Part shown: positions 29,095 through 38,237 of the stretch, one piece after another
How positions within the stretch are numbered: position 1 is the stretch's first letter
Layout: the number at the start of each line of letters is the position of its first letter
Assembly: GCF_005670685.2 (NCBI RefSeq)
Contig: NZ_CP062008.1
Location: forward strand, 5,704,001 to 5,768,000
Origin: Mycolicibacterium mucogenicum DSM 44124
GTDB lineage: Bacteria > Actinomycetota > Actinomycetes > Mycobacteriales > Mycobacteriaceae
DNA length: 64,000 nt
Direction of reading: 5' to 3'
Program-made: the position numbers and the translations under genes
The notes under the pieces: model-generated
Seen by the model: only the letters and a program-made list of their open reading frames with translations
Databases searched by the model: none
What the model was told of the DNA's origin: nothing

Positions 29095-29110
29095 AGTGGT
29101 GCAGATCACA
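29095..29110. promoter_or_regulatory. CRP-like site AGTGG-N6-TCACA
   Basis: Eight of ten positions match the mycobacterial CRP consensus TGTGA-N6-TCACA. It lies just downstream of the predicted transcription start of the DeoR gene, where binding would repress. cAMP control of a sugar regulator and glgC is plausible but inferred. Confidence 0.3.
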
Positions 29111-29126
29111 GACCGAGGGAGGTGTC

Positions 29127-29927
29127 GTGGCATTCACAGGACCCGCTTCCCGCGATGCTGCGGGCGCTCTCTACGCCGACCAGCGCAAACAGCAACTACT
29201 CGAGATGCTTCGCCGCGATGGTCGAATCGACGCCGCCCGGACGGCGGCTGACCTCGGCGTGACGGGCGAAACCATCCGCAAGGACCTCATCCTCCTGGAG
29301 CGCCAAGGCTTGTTGCGGCGGGTGCACGGTGGCGCAGTGCGCGTCGACTACCTCTCCTACGAGCCTGCCGTCGAGACCCGGACCGAGTTCCTCTCCGAAA
29401 AGGCCCGCATCGCCAAGGCCGCGCTGGCACATCTTCCGGAACGTGGGTCGGTTCTGATCGACGCCGGGTCCACCACCGCGCAGCTGGTCGAGCAGTTTCC
29501 CGGCGACCGCGAACTCACCGTGTACACCAACTCGTTGACGCAGGCACTGACCCTGCTCAACCGACCACTGCTGACGGTCTACACTCTGGGCGGCCGGGTC
29601 CGGTCGAAAACCTTTGCCGAAGTGGATGATTGGGCTGTCCGCGCGCTCGCCGAGATCAACGTCGACGTCGCCTTCCTGGGCGCCAACGGTGTCAGCATCG
29701 ACCGCGGGCTCACCACCCCCGCCCCGTCCGAAGCCGCCGTGAAGCGACGCATGCTCGCGTGCGCGCACCGTCGCATCCTGCTCGCCGACCACAGCAAGTT
29801 CGGGGCCATCAGCGGCGCCCAGTACGGCCGGCTGGATGACATCCATCAGCTGATCACCGACACCGGCGTCGACAACCGGCAACTCTCCGAGCTCGCCGCC
29901 GCCGGAGTGACCGTGGAGCAGGCGTGA
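29127..29927 (+). CDS. DeoR/GlpR-family transcriptional regulator
   Basis: 266 residues. N-terminal DeoR helix-turn-helix at residues ~18-72 (DAARTAADLGVTGETIRKDL, then RRVHGGAV). The C-terminal sugar-phosphate sensor domain has IDAGSTTAQL and the FLGANGVS and DHSKFG motifs of the family. GTG start with GAGGGAGG upstream. glgC follows after 78 bases on the same strand, so the regulator may control glycogen-precursor synthesis. The ligand is probably a phosphorylated sugar. Confidence 0.9.
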   Translation: MAFTGPASRDAAGALYADQRKQQLLEMLRRDGRIDAARTAADLGVTGETIRKDLILLERQGLLRRVHGGAVRVDYLSYEPAVETRTEFLSEKARIAKAALAHLPERGSVLIDAGSTTAQLVEQFPGDRELTVYTNSLTQALTLLNRPLLTVYTLGGRVRSKTFAEVDDWAVRALAEINVDVAFLGANGVSIDRGLTTPAPSEAAVKRRMLACAHRRILLADHSKFGAISGAQYGRLDDIHQLITDTGVDNRQLSELAAAGVTVEQA

Positions 29928-30005
29928 TATCTGCCGATAGCGCAACAACTTTCGCCCATCCATAAGTTCACCAGCCGTCGCCCGCTGCCCAGAAGGAGAA
30001 TCCAC

Positions 30006-31244
30006 ATGGCCGATCCGAAAATCCTCGGTCTGGTCCTGGCCGGAGGCGAGGGCAAGCGACTGTCCCCACTGACACTCGACCGGGCCAAGCCCGCGGTGCC
30101 GTTCGCCGGGCTGTACCGATTGGTCGACTTCGCCTTGTCGAATCTGGTGAACGCCGGAGTGCTGCGGATCGCGGTCCTCACGCAGTACAAGAGCCACAGC
30201 CTCGATCGCCACATCACCACGACGTGGCGGATGAGCAGCCTGCTCGGCAACTACGTCACCCCGGTGCCCGCCCAGCAGCGACTGGGGCCGCAGTGGTACA
30301 CCGGCTCAGCCAACGCCATCCACCAGTCGCTGAACCTCATTCACGACGAAAAGCCCGATCTCGTTGTGGTTTTCGGCGCCGATCACGTGTACCGCATGGA
30401 CCCGCGGCAGATGATCCAGCAGCACATCGACGGAGGCGCCGGCGCCACCGTCGCCGGAATCCGGGTGCCGCGTGGCGAGGCGAGCGCCTTCGGCGTGATC
30501 AAGACCGCAGCCGACGGACGGCAGGTCGAGGCGTTCCTGGAGAAGCCGGCCGACCCGCCGGGCCTACCCGACGCTCCCGACGAATCGTTCGTCTCGATGG
30601 GCAACTATGTCTTCTCGACCGAGGTGCTCATCGATGCGCTACACGCTGACGCCGCCGACGAGTTCAGCAAGCACGACATGGGTGGCGACATCATGCCGCT
30701 GATGGTCGAACAGGGCCGCGCCCAGGTCTACGACTTTCAGAGCAACAAAGTCCCAGGCTCCCATGCCGAGAACAGTGGTTACTGGCGCGACGTCGGAACG
30801 CTGGACTCCTACTACGACTCCCACATGGACCTGTGCGCCGTGGTCCCGGCTTTCGACTTGTACAACAGCGCGTGGCCCATCCTCACGCACATTCCGCCCC
30901 ACCCGCCGGCGAAGTTCGTCCACGACGACGGCGACCGGGTCGGCCGCGCCGTCAACAGCGTCATCTCCAACGGCGTGATCATCTCCGGCGCGCTGGTGCG
31001 CGAGTCCGTGCTGTCGCCGGGTGTCCGTGTGGAGGAATACGCCACCGTGGATCGCTCGGTGATCTTGGACAACACCGTGATCGGCGCACATGCCTTGGTA
31101 CGCAACGCCATTGTCGACAAGAACGTCGTGATTCCGCCCGGCGCCCAGGTCGGCGTCGACAAAGAGCACGACAGGGCACGCGGCTTCGTCATCTCGGACG
31201 GTGGGGTGACGGTCGTCGGTAAAGGCCAACGGGTCACCGAGTGA
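30006..31244 (+). CDS. glgC: Glucose-1-phosphate adenylyltransferase GlgC
   Basis: 412 residues. Makes ADP-glucose from glucose-1-P and ATP for glycogen/maltosyl-phosphate synthesis. The N-terminal nucleotidyltransferase has [16 protein letters not shown], the [10 protein letters not shown] segment and [10 protein letters not shown]; a C-terminal left-handed beta-helix with hexapeptide-like repeats starts near residue 300. Strong AGAAGGAGA ribosome site. The sequence differs noticeably from my recollection of the housekeeping mycobacterial GlgC (Rv1213), so this may be a second copy. It is followed 32 bases later by a WhiB gene. Confidence 0.92.
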   Translation: MADPKILGLVLAGGEGKRLSPLTLDRAKPAVPFAGLYRLVDFALSNLVNAGVLRIAVLTQYKSHSLDRHITTTWRMSSLLGNYVTPVPAQQRLGPQWYTGSANAIHQSLNLIHDEKPDLVVVFGADHVYRMDPRQMIQQHIDGGAGATVAGIRVPRGEASAFGVIKTAADGRQVEAFLEKPADPPGLPDAPDESFVSMGNYVFSTEVLIDALHADAADEFSKHDMGGDIMPLMVEQGRAQVYDFQSNKVPGSHAENSGYWRDVGTLDSYYDSHMDLCAVVPAFDLYNSAWPILTHIPPHPPAKFVHDDGDRVGRAVNSVISNGVIISGALVRESVLSPGVRVEEYATVDRSVILDNTVIGAHALVRNAIVDKNVVIPPGAQVGVDKEHDRARGFVISDGGVTVVGKGQRVTE

Positions 31245-31276
31245 CCAACAACCGAGTAGGAAGCACGAGGTAGAAC

Positions 31277-31654
31277 ATGATCGGGAAGCGAACCGCGTTG
31301 CCACTGCCCGCACCGGCGATCCGGCCGGTGGCCGACGAATGGGAATGGCAGGAGTCTGCCCGTTGCCGTTCAATGGATTCCAGCATCTTCTTTCACCCCG
31401 ACAACGAACGGGGCCGGGCGCGTAGACAGCGTGAACAACGCGCCAAAGAGATCTGTCGCCAATGCCCGGTGAAGGCCCCGTGCGCCGCCTTTGCGCTGCT
31501 GTCCGGCGAGCCGTACGGCATCTGGGGTGGGGTTTCTGAATCCGAACGTCTTTCCGCACTGGGTATTTCAGATCCGCGCGCGGCCGGGAACCTGAGTACG
31601 TCGAAGCGCCGGGAGGCCCGGCGGGCCGAACTGGCTGCCGCGAGCGGCGAATAG
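31277..31654 (+). CDS. WhiB-family iron-sulfur regulator (WhiB3-like)
   Basis: 125 residues with the four cluster-binding Cys at 30, 60, 63 and 69 (C-x29-C-x2-C-x5-C) and the GIWGG turn (EPYGIWGGVSESER), followed by a basic tail for DNA contact. Segments such as MDSSIFFHPD and REQRAKEICRQCPV are closest to WhiB3 among mycobacterial WhiBs, but gene location does not prove orthology. It lies 32 bases after glgC and 43 before a small exported protein gene, in one apparent operon. Confidence 0.92.
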   Translation: MIGKRTALPLPAPAIRPVADEWEWQESARCRSMDSSIFFHPDNERGRARRQREQRAKEICRQCPVKAPCAAFALLSGEPYGIWGGVSESERLSALGISDPRAAGNLSTSKRREARRAELAAASGE

Positions 31655-31697
31655 CCGCGGCACCCAAACAACTACTCACCAGCACAAGGAGCTACAC

Positions 31698-31928
31698 ATG
31701 TCCAACACAGCACAATCCACGTCGGTGGTCCGTACGGTCGCGGCGATCATCGGAGCCGGCGCCCTGGCGGTCATGGGAACCCTCGCGCTAGCGACCGCCC
31801 ACCACGACCAAGCGGCCCTCCGAGCATCCGACGGACCGGCGACAGTAACCAGCACGACCCCGCCGTCAACTCCCCTGATCGCCTTCGCATCACCCACCGT
31901 GAAGGCGACGTACTCCGGGAAACACTGA
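31698..31928 (+). CDS. Small exported or membrane-anchored protein, unknown
   Basis: 76 residues with a strong AAGGAG site before the ATG. Residues ~12-32 are a hydrophobic signal or anchor segment (VRTVAAIIGAGALAVMGTLA); the rest is Thr/Pro/Ser-rich with a basic end. There is no Cys. It is the third gene after glgC and whiB, and its stop is 2 bases from the stop of the convergent LysR gene. No family recognised. Confidence 0.75.
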   Translation: MSNTAQSTSVVRTVAAIIGAGALAVMGTLALATAHHDQAALRASDGPATVTSTTPPSTPLIAFASPTVKATYSGKH

Positions 31929-31930
31929 CG

Positions 31931-32857
31931 TCACTCGTGGTCGATGACGGCCCTGCGCACGCACTCCCGCAGCCATTGGTGGCGACGATCGAGTTCGAAC
32001 GCAGGATGCCAGATCATCCGGTAGGGCATCGTCGCGATCTCGACCGGTGCGGGCAGCAAGCGTAGTTCTGAGCCGGCGATCCAAGCGTCGATGAATCGAC
32101 CGGGAAGTGTTGCCACCAAATCGGTTCCATGAAGCATCGGAAGCGTCGCGGTGTGATACGGCACCGTGACCACCGCCCGGCGGGCCCTGCCCAGCTCCGC
32201 GAGGCGGTAGTCGATATCAGGCTGCTTCCCATCCGCCACATCCACGACCATATGACTGCATTCAAGATAATCCTCGAGGGTTACCGAGCCTCGCGTGGCC
32301 AGTGGATGCCCTTCTGAGACAACACACTTGAACTGCTCGGTGATGAGCTGCGTGGCGTTCAGGTCATCCGGCGTGTGACCCCCGTAGAGGCCCAGATCGA
32401 CCGCGCCACGGCGGATCTGATCCTCGATCCCATCGGGGCGCCAACTGCGGAAACGTACCGCCGTGTCAGGCGACTGCGACCGGATCAGCCGAGCGATGGC
32501 GGGACCGTAAGTGTGGACAGCGTAGTCACTCCCGGCAACATTGACAGGCTGCGTCGATGCGCGAGGATCGAACTCCGCAGGCGACAGAAGGTTTTCGAGC
32601 AGCGGTATCAGCGTGGCGAGCTGACGATGAATGTCCTCGGCGCGGGCCGATAGTCGGAATCCTTCTGGATCACGAACCAGCAGCGGGTCATCGAGCAGTC
32701 TGCGCAGGCGCTGCAAGGCACGGCTCATGGCGGGTTGACTCAGCCCGACTCGGGACGCTGCGCGCGACACCTGTCGTTCCTCGAGCAGTGCGACCAATGG
32801 TGTCAGCAGATTCAAGTCTGCGCGCTCGGTATGCGTGGTGAGCATGCCGAACATCAT
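31931..32857 (-). CDS. LysR-family transcriptional regulator
   Basis: 308 residues. The N-terminal winged helix (residues ~12-75) has the LTTR pattern with VSRAASRVGLSQPAMSRALQR. The effector-binding domain follows, with VNVAGSDYAVHTYGPAIARL opening its first lobe. Starts at 32857, 32854 or 32845 are all in frame and lack a ribosome site; the first is used here. It is divergent from the SDR gene with 46 bases between, so it probably regulates it and itself. Confidence 0.9.
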   Translation of the reverse strand: MMFGMLTTHTERADLNLLTPLVALLEERQVSRAASRVGLSQPAMSRALQRLRRLLDDPLLVRDPEGFRLSARAEDIHRQLATLIPLLENLLSPAEFDPRASTQPVNVAGSDYAVHTYGPAIARLIRSQSPDTAVRFRSWRPDGIEDQIRRGAVDLGLYGGHTPDDLNATQLITEQFKCVVSEGHPLATRGSVTLEDYLECSHMVVDVADGKQPDIDYRLAELGRARRAVVTVPYHTATLPMLHGTDLVATLPGRFIDAWIAGSELRLLPAPVEIATMPYRMIWHPAFELDRRHQWLRECVRRAVIDHE

Positions 32858-32903
32858 AGATATGCATGTGACAGATGCTCACCGCGCGAGCAGGCTTGGA
32901 ACC

Positions 32904-33668
32904 ATGAAGATCTCCGGCAACACCATTTTCATCCCGGGTGCTACGAGCGGCATCGGCCTCGCACTGGCAATCGCACTGCGGAACAAAGGAAATAAGGTCA
33001 TCATCGGTGGCCGTCGCGATCAGTTGCTACAACAGATCACCGCCGAACATCCCGGCATCGACGCCGTCCGTATCGACACCGCGGACGCCGACAGCATCCA
33101 GGCCGCCGCAGCGCAGGTGCTGGCCGAGCATCCCGATCTGAACGTGGTGATCACCATGGCCGGGGTGATGAAGATCGAAGACTGGCACGCTCCGCAGGGC
33201 TTCCTGGCCGCGGCAGAATCCACCATCACCACCAACGTGCTGGGCACGATCCGGCTCATCGCCGCATTCATCGAACATCTGCAGACCCAACCCGCTGCCA
33301 CCGTCATCACCGTGTCATCAGGCCTGGGATTCACCCCGCTCAAGGTGACTCCGAGCTACAACGCTTCCAAGGCTGCCGTCCACCTGCTGACCGAGACACT
33401 ACGGCTGCAATTCGCCGGCTCCGCAGTCGAATTCAAGGAACTCCAGCCGCCGGCGGTGCGGACCGATCTTGTCCCCGGGCAGCGCGACAGCGAGTGGGCG
33501 ATGCCGCTCGACCAGTTCGTGAGTGAAGTCGTCGACATCCTCGAGAACCAGCCCGATGCCGACGAGATTCAGGTGGAGAACGTCAAGTTTCTACGCTATG
33601 CGGAAGTACGTGGTGAGTACGACCATGCAGTGGCCGTTCTGAACTCGGCCGACCCGCACAGCAACTAG
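32904..33668 (+). CDS. Short-chain dehydrogenase/reductase, DltE-like
   Basis: 254 residues from the ATG at 32904, which begins directly at the Rossmann strand. Cofactor motif PGATSGIG, an NxxG-like region near VVITMAG, and the catalytic SYNASK (YxxxK) with preceding VSSG. This is a classical SDR; several short ones of this type are annotated DltE-like, and the substrate is unknown. It is divergent from the LysR gene and converges on narK with a 13-base gap. Confidence 0.9.
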   Translation: MKISGNTIFIPGATSGIGLALAIALRNKGNKVIIGGRRDQLLQQITAEHPGIDAVRIDTADADSIQAAAAQVLAEHPDLNVVITMAGVMKIEDWHAPQGFLAAAESTITTNVLGTIRLIAAFIEHLQTQPAATVITVSSGLGFTPLKVTPSYNASKAAVHLLTETLRLQFAGSAVEFKELQPPAVRTDLVPGQRDSEWAMPLDQFVSEVVDILENQPDADEIQVENVKFLRYAEVRGEYDHAVAVLNSADPHSN

Positions 33669-33681
33669 CCAGACGGCCGAC

Positions 33682-35079
33682 TCAGGCCACGCCGACCGCT
33701 TCGGCCTGCTGGGCGGGTGCGACCACAGGCAGCGGGGTCCGGATGTAGCGCGTCCAGGTCAGGGCCAGGGCGGCGACGTAGAAGGTGACAAAGACCCAGA
33801 ACGCCGCAGTGGCAGAGCCGTTGGACAGGTAGGACTGCCGCAGCGCCAGGTTGATGCCCACACCTCCGAGCGCACCGATGGCACCGGCGAAGCCGATGAG
33901 GGCACCGGACATCCCGCGGGACCAGTTCTGCCGGTCGGTCTCGCTGCCCACCACTGAATGGCGGCGGGCCTCGAAGATCGACGGGATCATCTTGTACACC
34001 GAGCCGTTGCCGATCCCCGACAGGATGAACAGCGCGACGAAGCCGACGATGAAGCAGGTCAGGGTCGCTGCATCGACAGCACCGCCGGTGTGGTCGTGAT
34101 AGGTCGACGCCAAGATCAGCAGCGCGCCAAAGAGAATCATGCCGGTGAAGGCCATCATGGTCACGCGGGCCCCGCCGATACGGTCGGCGAGCTTGCCACC
34201 GTAGACCCGGGCCAGCGAGCCCAGCAGTGGACCCACGAAGGCGATCTGCGCCGCGTGCAGTGCCGCCTGCGCGGCACTCTGACCACCGGCGACGAAGTTG
34301 ATCTGCAGAATCTGACTGAAGGCGAACGAGAAGCCGATGAACGAGCCAAAGGTCCCGATGTACAGGAAGGCGACGCTCCAAGTGTCCGGCACGGTCAGGA
34401 TGGAACGCATTGCCCCGGCGTCGATTCGATGCTGCGCGAGGTTGTTCATGAACAGCGCGGCGCCGACCGCCGCGACGGCCAGCAGAACCAGGTAGATCGC
34501 GCACACCCAGTAGGGCGCCCGATTACCCGCGACAGCGATCACCAGCAGGCCCACCACCTGGATGGCCGGCACGCCGAGATTACCTCCGCCGGCGTTGATT
34601 CCGAGCGCCCAACCCTTGAGCCGCTGCGGGTAGAACGCGTTGATGTTGGTCATCGACGACGCGAAGTTACCGCCACCGAGGCCGGCGAGTGCCGCACACA
34701 ACAGGTAGGGCCACAACGGAAGCCCCGGACGCGCCAGCAGCCACATGCTGCCCAGCGTCGGAATGAAGAGCACGAGCGCAGAGAAGACGGTCCAGTTACG
34801 GCCACCGAAGGTTGCGGTCGCCATGGTGTACGGGATGCGCAGGCAGCCGCCGACGAGCGTCGCGGTGGCGGCCAGCAGGAACTTGTCCCCGGCGGTGAAG
34901 CCGTACACGGACTGCGGCATGAACAGCACCATGACCGACCACATGGTCCAGACCGACAGCCCGATGTGCTCCGCGATCACCGACCAGATCAGGTTCCGCC
35001 GGGCGATATTCTTGTTACCAGCCTCCCAGGCAACGATGTCTTCGGGGTCCCAGTCGGCGATGGTTCGTGATCGAAACAT
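33682..35079 (-). CDS. narK: Nitrate/nitrite transporter NarK
   Basis: 465 residues, 12 membrane helices, of the NNP branch of the major facilitator superfamily. The glycine-rich nitrate signatures are visible (GLGGGNFASSMTNINAFYP and ALGINAGGGNLGV). It lies 127 bases downstream of narI on the same strand and so probably ends the narGHJI transcript, importing nitrate and exporting nitrite. Which of the four M. tuberculosis NarK paralogues it matches best cannot be settled here; NarK2-like is my guess. Confidence 0.92.
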   Translation of the reverse strand: MFRSRTIADWDPEDIVAWEAGNKNIARRNLIWSVIAEHIGLSVWTMWSVMVLFMPQSVYGFTAGDKFLLAATATLVGGCLRIPYTMATATFGGRNWTVFSALVLFIPTLGSMWLLARPGLPLWPYLLCAALAGLGGGNFASSMTNINAFYPQRLKGWALGINAGGGNLGVPAIQVVGLLVIAVAGNRAPYWVCAIYLVLLAVAAVGAALFMNNLAQHRIDAGAMRSILTVPDTWSVAFLYIGTFGSFIGFSFAFSQILQINFVAGGQSAAQAALHAAQIAFVGPLLGSLARVYGGKLADRIGGARVTMMAFTGMILFGALLILASTYHDHTGGAVDAATLTCFIVGFVALFILSGIGNGSVYKMIPSIFEARRHSVVGSETDRQNWSRGMSGALIGFAGAIGALGGVGINLALRQSYLSNGSATAAFWVFVTFYVAALALTWTRYIRTPLPVVAPAQQAEAVGVA

Positions 35080-35206
35080 GTTGCAAACATAGAATTTTCA
35101 TGTTTCCTCGAGGCTCCGAGCGATGACCCGGCAGTGACAATTCACTCACCCGCCTGCTGGTCATCGTGTGAGGCGTCCCGAACGCCGAACGACACAGCAG
35201 TAGGAC

Positions 35207-35950
35207 CTAGACCCAACGGCTGCGCGGCGGCGGCGCCTGCGGCGTCACCCAGGCCTTTGCGTAGCGATTGTTGCTGGCGCGCTGCGGATCCCGGCTCCGG
35301 TAGACGACATATGGCCGCACGAGGTAGCCGACCGGGGCGCTGAACATATGCACCAGCCGGGTGTACGGCCAGATGCCGAACAACGTCAACACGATGAGCA
35401 CGTGCACCTGGAAGGACAGCGGCGCCGTCGACATCAACTCGGGCATGGGGTGCGGGGTGAAAAGGCTACGCAGCCAAGGAGACACCGTCTCCCGGTAGTT
35501 GTAAGCCGACACCGCATTGCCCAGGGTGTTGATCATGCCGGTGACCAGGGCACCGACCAGCAGCAGATACATGAGCTTGTCGCTGGTGGTGGTGGCAGCG
35601 CGCACCGCGGGCACTGTGGTCCGGCGGTACAGCAGGATGGCGGCACCGGCGATCACCGCGAACCCGGCCGGTGCGCCCATGCCGATCGCGATCAAGTGGT
35701 AGGTGTGCTCGGAGATGCCGATCGCCGAGGTCCACGCTTCCGGGATCAGCAGGCCGACAACGTGTCCGCCGAGCACACCGAGGATGCCGAAGTGGAACAG
35801 CGGGCTGCCCAGCCGCAGCAAGCGGCTTTCGTAGATCTGCGATGACCTTGTGGTCCAGCCGAATTGGTCGGTCCGGTAGCGCCAGATGTGGCCCAGAACG
35901 AACGACGTGAAGGCGATGTACGGCAACGTCATCCACAAGAGGTTGGTCAT
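35207..35950 (-). CDS. narI: Respiratory nitrate reductase gamma subunit NarI
   Basis: 247 residues, five membrane helices. Cytochrome b subunit that takes electrons from menaquinol. Two His pairs for the two b haems are visible: His53 and His63 in FHFGILGVLGGH, and a C-terminal pair in QVHVLIVL and RLVHMF. The start overlaps the narJ stop (ATGA). Confidence 0.93.
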   Translation of the reverse strand: MTNLLWMTLPYIAFTSFVLGHIWRYRTDQFGWTTRSSQIYESRLLRLGSPLFHFGILGVLGGHVVGLLIPEAWTSAIGISEHTYHLIAIGMGAPAGFAVIAGAAILLYRRTTVPAVRAATTTSDKLMYLLLVGALVTGMINTLGNAVSAYNYRETVSPWLRSLFTPHPMPELMSTAPLSFQVHVLIVLTLFGIWPYTRLVHMFSAPVGYLVRPYVVYRSRDPQRASNNRYAKAWVTPQAPPPRSRWV

Positions 35951-36633
35951 CGTCTGCCTCCAGTCATGGCGGGATCCATCATCATCGGATCCATGCCGAA
36001 CGGGTCTAGACCCACGTCTTCCTCGGGCGGCCCGTCGGCAGCGAGTTCTGTGATGCGCCGACGATCGGCGGTGTTGATGGGCGGCAGGGTCGCCAGGACC
36101 GCGGCCAGCAGGTCGACGTATGGAGAATTGCTGTCCTGCAACGAGAGCCGCAACAGTTCGAGAACCGGAACGTGCTCGGCCAGCAGGCGTTCGCCGCGCG
36201 CCTGGTCGACGGTGGCGGCGAATTCGAGCACCAGCGGCAGGTAGTCGGGCAGTTCTTCGTCGCCGATGGTGATGTCCGCCTGCCGGTAGGCATGCTTGAA
36301 CCGCAACAGCGCCATACCGCGCTTACGGGTGTCTCCGTAGGCGTAGTACGTCAGATGCAAGCTGGCCCGCCGGCGCATGTCGAACGTCTCGACGTAGCGC
36401 GTGGCGCGATCGGTGGCGTTGGTTTCGCGGAAGTACCGGATGAAGTCGGTCACGTAAGTGCGGATCGGCTCCGGTAGTTCATCTGCGGCCGCAGCCAGTT
36501 CGTCAGTGAGGGCGCATGTTTCGGCGGTCGGGTAGTCGAGCAACAGTGCCGTGATGCGCCACACCAGCCGTTGCTGATGATCGGTCAGGTCCGGACCGGT
36601 CGCCGTCCGGCGCCCCAGGGACAAGAGCTTCAT
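35947..36633 (-). CDS. narJ: Nitrate reductase assembly chaperone NarJ
   Basis: 228 residues, mostly helical and acidic, of the TorD/NarJ family. It helps insert the Mo cofactor into NarG before membrane docking. Segments such as RASLHLTYYAYGDTRKRGMALL and ELPDYLPLVLEFAA match the family. The C-terminal end is Met/Asp-rich (PFGMDPMMMDPAMTGG). Both ends overlap neighbours by four bases. Confidence 0.92.
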   Translation of the reverse strand: MKLLSLGRRTATGPDLTDHQQRLVWRITALLLDYPTAETCALTDELAAAADELPEPIRTYVTDFIRYFRETNATDRATRYVETFDMRRRASLHLTYYAYGDTRKRGMALLRFKHAYRQADITIGDEELPDYLPLVLEFAATVDQARGERLLAEHVPVLELLRLSLQDSNSPYVDLLAAVLATLPPINTADRRRITELAADGPPEEDVGLDPFGMDPMMMDPAMTGGRR

Positions 36634-38234
36634 CGGGTCGGCACCAGCCCGTCGGGACTGCGACCGTCCCAGTTGAGCAGGTTGACCCGCGTCGGATCAT
36701 CCTTCGGCACAGCGCTGTTGGTGTCGACGAGGTGAAACTTGTCGGCCATGGCGTCGAAGGCCGTCATTCCCGGGCCACCATCGCCGTCGAGGCTACAACC
36801 GGTCGCGATCGCGTCGAGTCGGTGCGCGTCGGAACCCGCACCGCTCGGAATGACGTATCGGTCTTGGTATTTGGCGATGGCCAGCAGCCGGTACATCGAC
36901 TCGATCTCCTCGCCGGTCAGGCGCACTGACTCGGGGATGGTCTCGTCGAACTCCTCGCCGAGGTTGGCCGACCGCATGTAGGCGCGCATGGCGGCCAAGC
37001 GCTGCAAGGCCGCCCGGACGGGCCCGACCTCCCCCGCGGTGAAGAGCTCGGCGAGGTACTCGATCGGGATGCGCAGCGTGTCGATGGCCCCGAACAGGTT
37101 GTTCTTGTTCTCACCGTCGTGGCCGGTCTCCTTGAGGATGTCGACCACCGGGGACAGCGGCGGGACGTACCAGACCATCGGCATGGTGCGGTATTCCGGG
37201 TGCAGCGGCAGCGCCACCTGGTAATCGACGATCAGCCGGTACACCGGTGAATTCTGTGCAGCCTCAATCCATTCGGGCGAGATGCCGGCGCGCTCTGCTT
37301 CGGCGACCACCCGCGGGTCGTGCGGGTTGAGGAACACCCCGAGCTGCGACGGGTAGAGGTCCTGGTCATCGGTGACCGAGGCCGCCTCGAGCACCTTGTC
37401 GGCGTCGTACAGCATGACGCCGATGTAGCGCAGCCGGCCCACACACGTCTCCGAGCAGACGGTGGGGATGCCGACCTCGACGCGCGGGTAGCAGAAGGTG
37501 CACTTTTCGGCCTTGCCGGTCCTGTGGTTGAAGTAGATTTTCTTGTACGGGCAGCCGGTGACGCATTGCCGCCAGCCGCGGCACTTGTCCTGGTCGACCA
37601 GGACGATGCCGTCCTCGGCACGTTTGTAGATGGCGCCCGACGGGCAGGCGGCAGCACAGGCCGGGTTCAGGCAGTGCTCGCAGATCCGCGGCAGGTAGAA
37701 CATGAACGTCTGCTCGAATTCGAGCTTGACCTTCTGGCTGACCTCTTCGACCTTGGCCAGCAACGGATCCCGGCCCACCTGTTCAGGTCCGCCGCCGAGG
37801 TCGTCATCCCAGTTGGCACCCCAGGTGACCTTGGTGTCCTGCCCGGTGATCAGCGACTTGGGCCGCGCCACGGGCGTGGTGTCCATCAGTGGCGACGACA
37901 GCAGGTTGTCATAGTCGTAGGTCCACGGGTCGTAATAGTCACTGACCGTGGGCAGGTCCGGGTTGGCGAAGATGTTCAGCAACCGCTTGAACCGGGAGCC
38001 CGATTTCAGCGTGAGCTTGCCGCGCTTGTTGAGCGTCCAGCCGCCCTTCCAGCGTTCCTGGTCCTGGTACTGCCGCGGATAGCCTTGTCCGGGGCGGGTT
38101 TCCACGTTGTTGAACCAGACATACTCGACACCACTGCGGTTGGTCCACGCCTGCTTGCAGGTGACGCTGCAGGTGTGACAGCCGATGCACTTGTCGAGGT
38201 TCATCACCATCGCAAGTTGCGCCATGACTCTCAT
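36630..38234 (-). CDS. narH: Nitrate reductase beta subunit NarH
   Basis: 534 residues. Electron-transfer subunit with four Cys-rich clusters: CIGCHTCSVTCK near the N-terminus, CEHCLNPACAAACP, CRGWRQCVTGC (Trp in place of one Cys, which makes this the 3Fe-4S cluster) and CTFCYPR with CSETC. The start ATG is 3 bases after the narG stop. Confidence 0.94.
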   Translation of the reverse strand: MRVMAQLAMVMNLDKCIGCHTCSVTCKQAWTNRSGVEYVWFNNVETRPGQGYPRQYQDQERWKGGWTLNKRGKLTLKSGSRFKRLLNIFANPDLPTVSDYYDPWTYDYDNLLSSPLMDTTPVARPKSLITGQDTKVTWGANWDDDLGGGPEQVGRDPLLAKVEEVSQKVKLEFEQTFMFYLPRICEHCLNPACAAACPSGAIYKRAEDGIVLVDQDKCRGWRQCVTGCPYKKIYFNHRTGKAEKCTFCYPRVEVGIPTVCSETCVGRLRYIGVMLYDADKVLEAASVTDDQDLYPSQLGVFLNPHDPRVVAEAERAGISPEWIEAAQNSPVYRLIVDYQVALPLHPEYRTMPMVWYVPPLSPVVDILKETGHDGENKNNLFGAIDTLRIPIEYLAELFTAGEVGPVRAALQRLAAMRAYMRSANLGEEFDETIPESVRLTGEEIESMYRLLAIAKYQDRYVIPSGAGSDAHRLDAIATGCSLDGDGGPGMTAFDAMADKFHLVDTNSAVPKDDPTRVNLLNWDGRSPDGLVPTR

Positions 38235-38237
38235 AGG

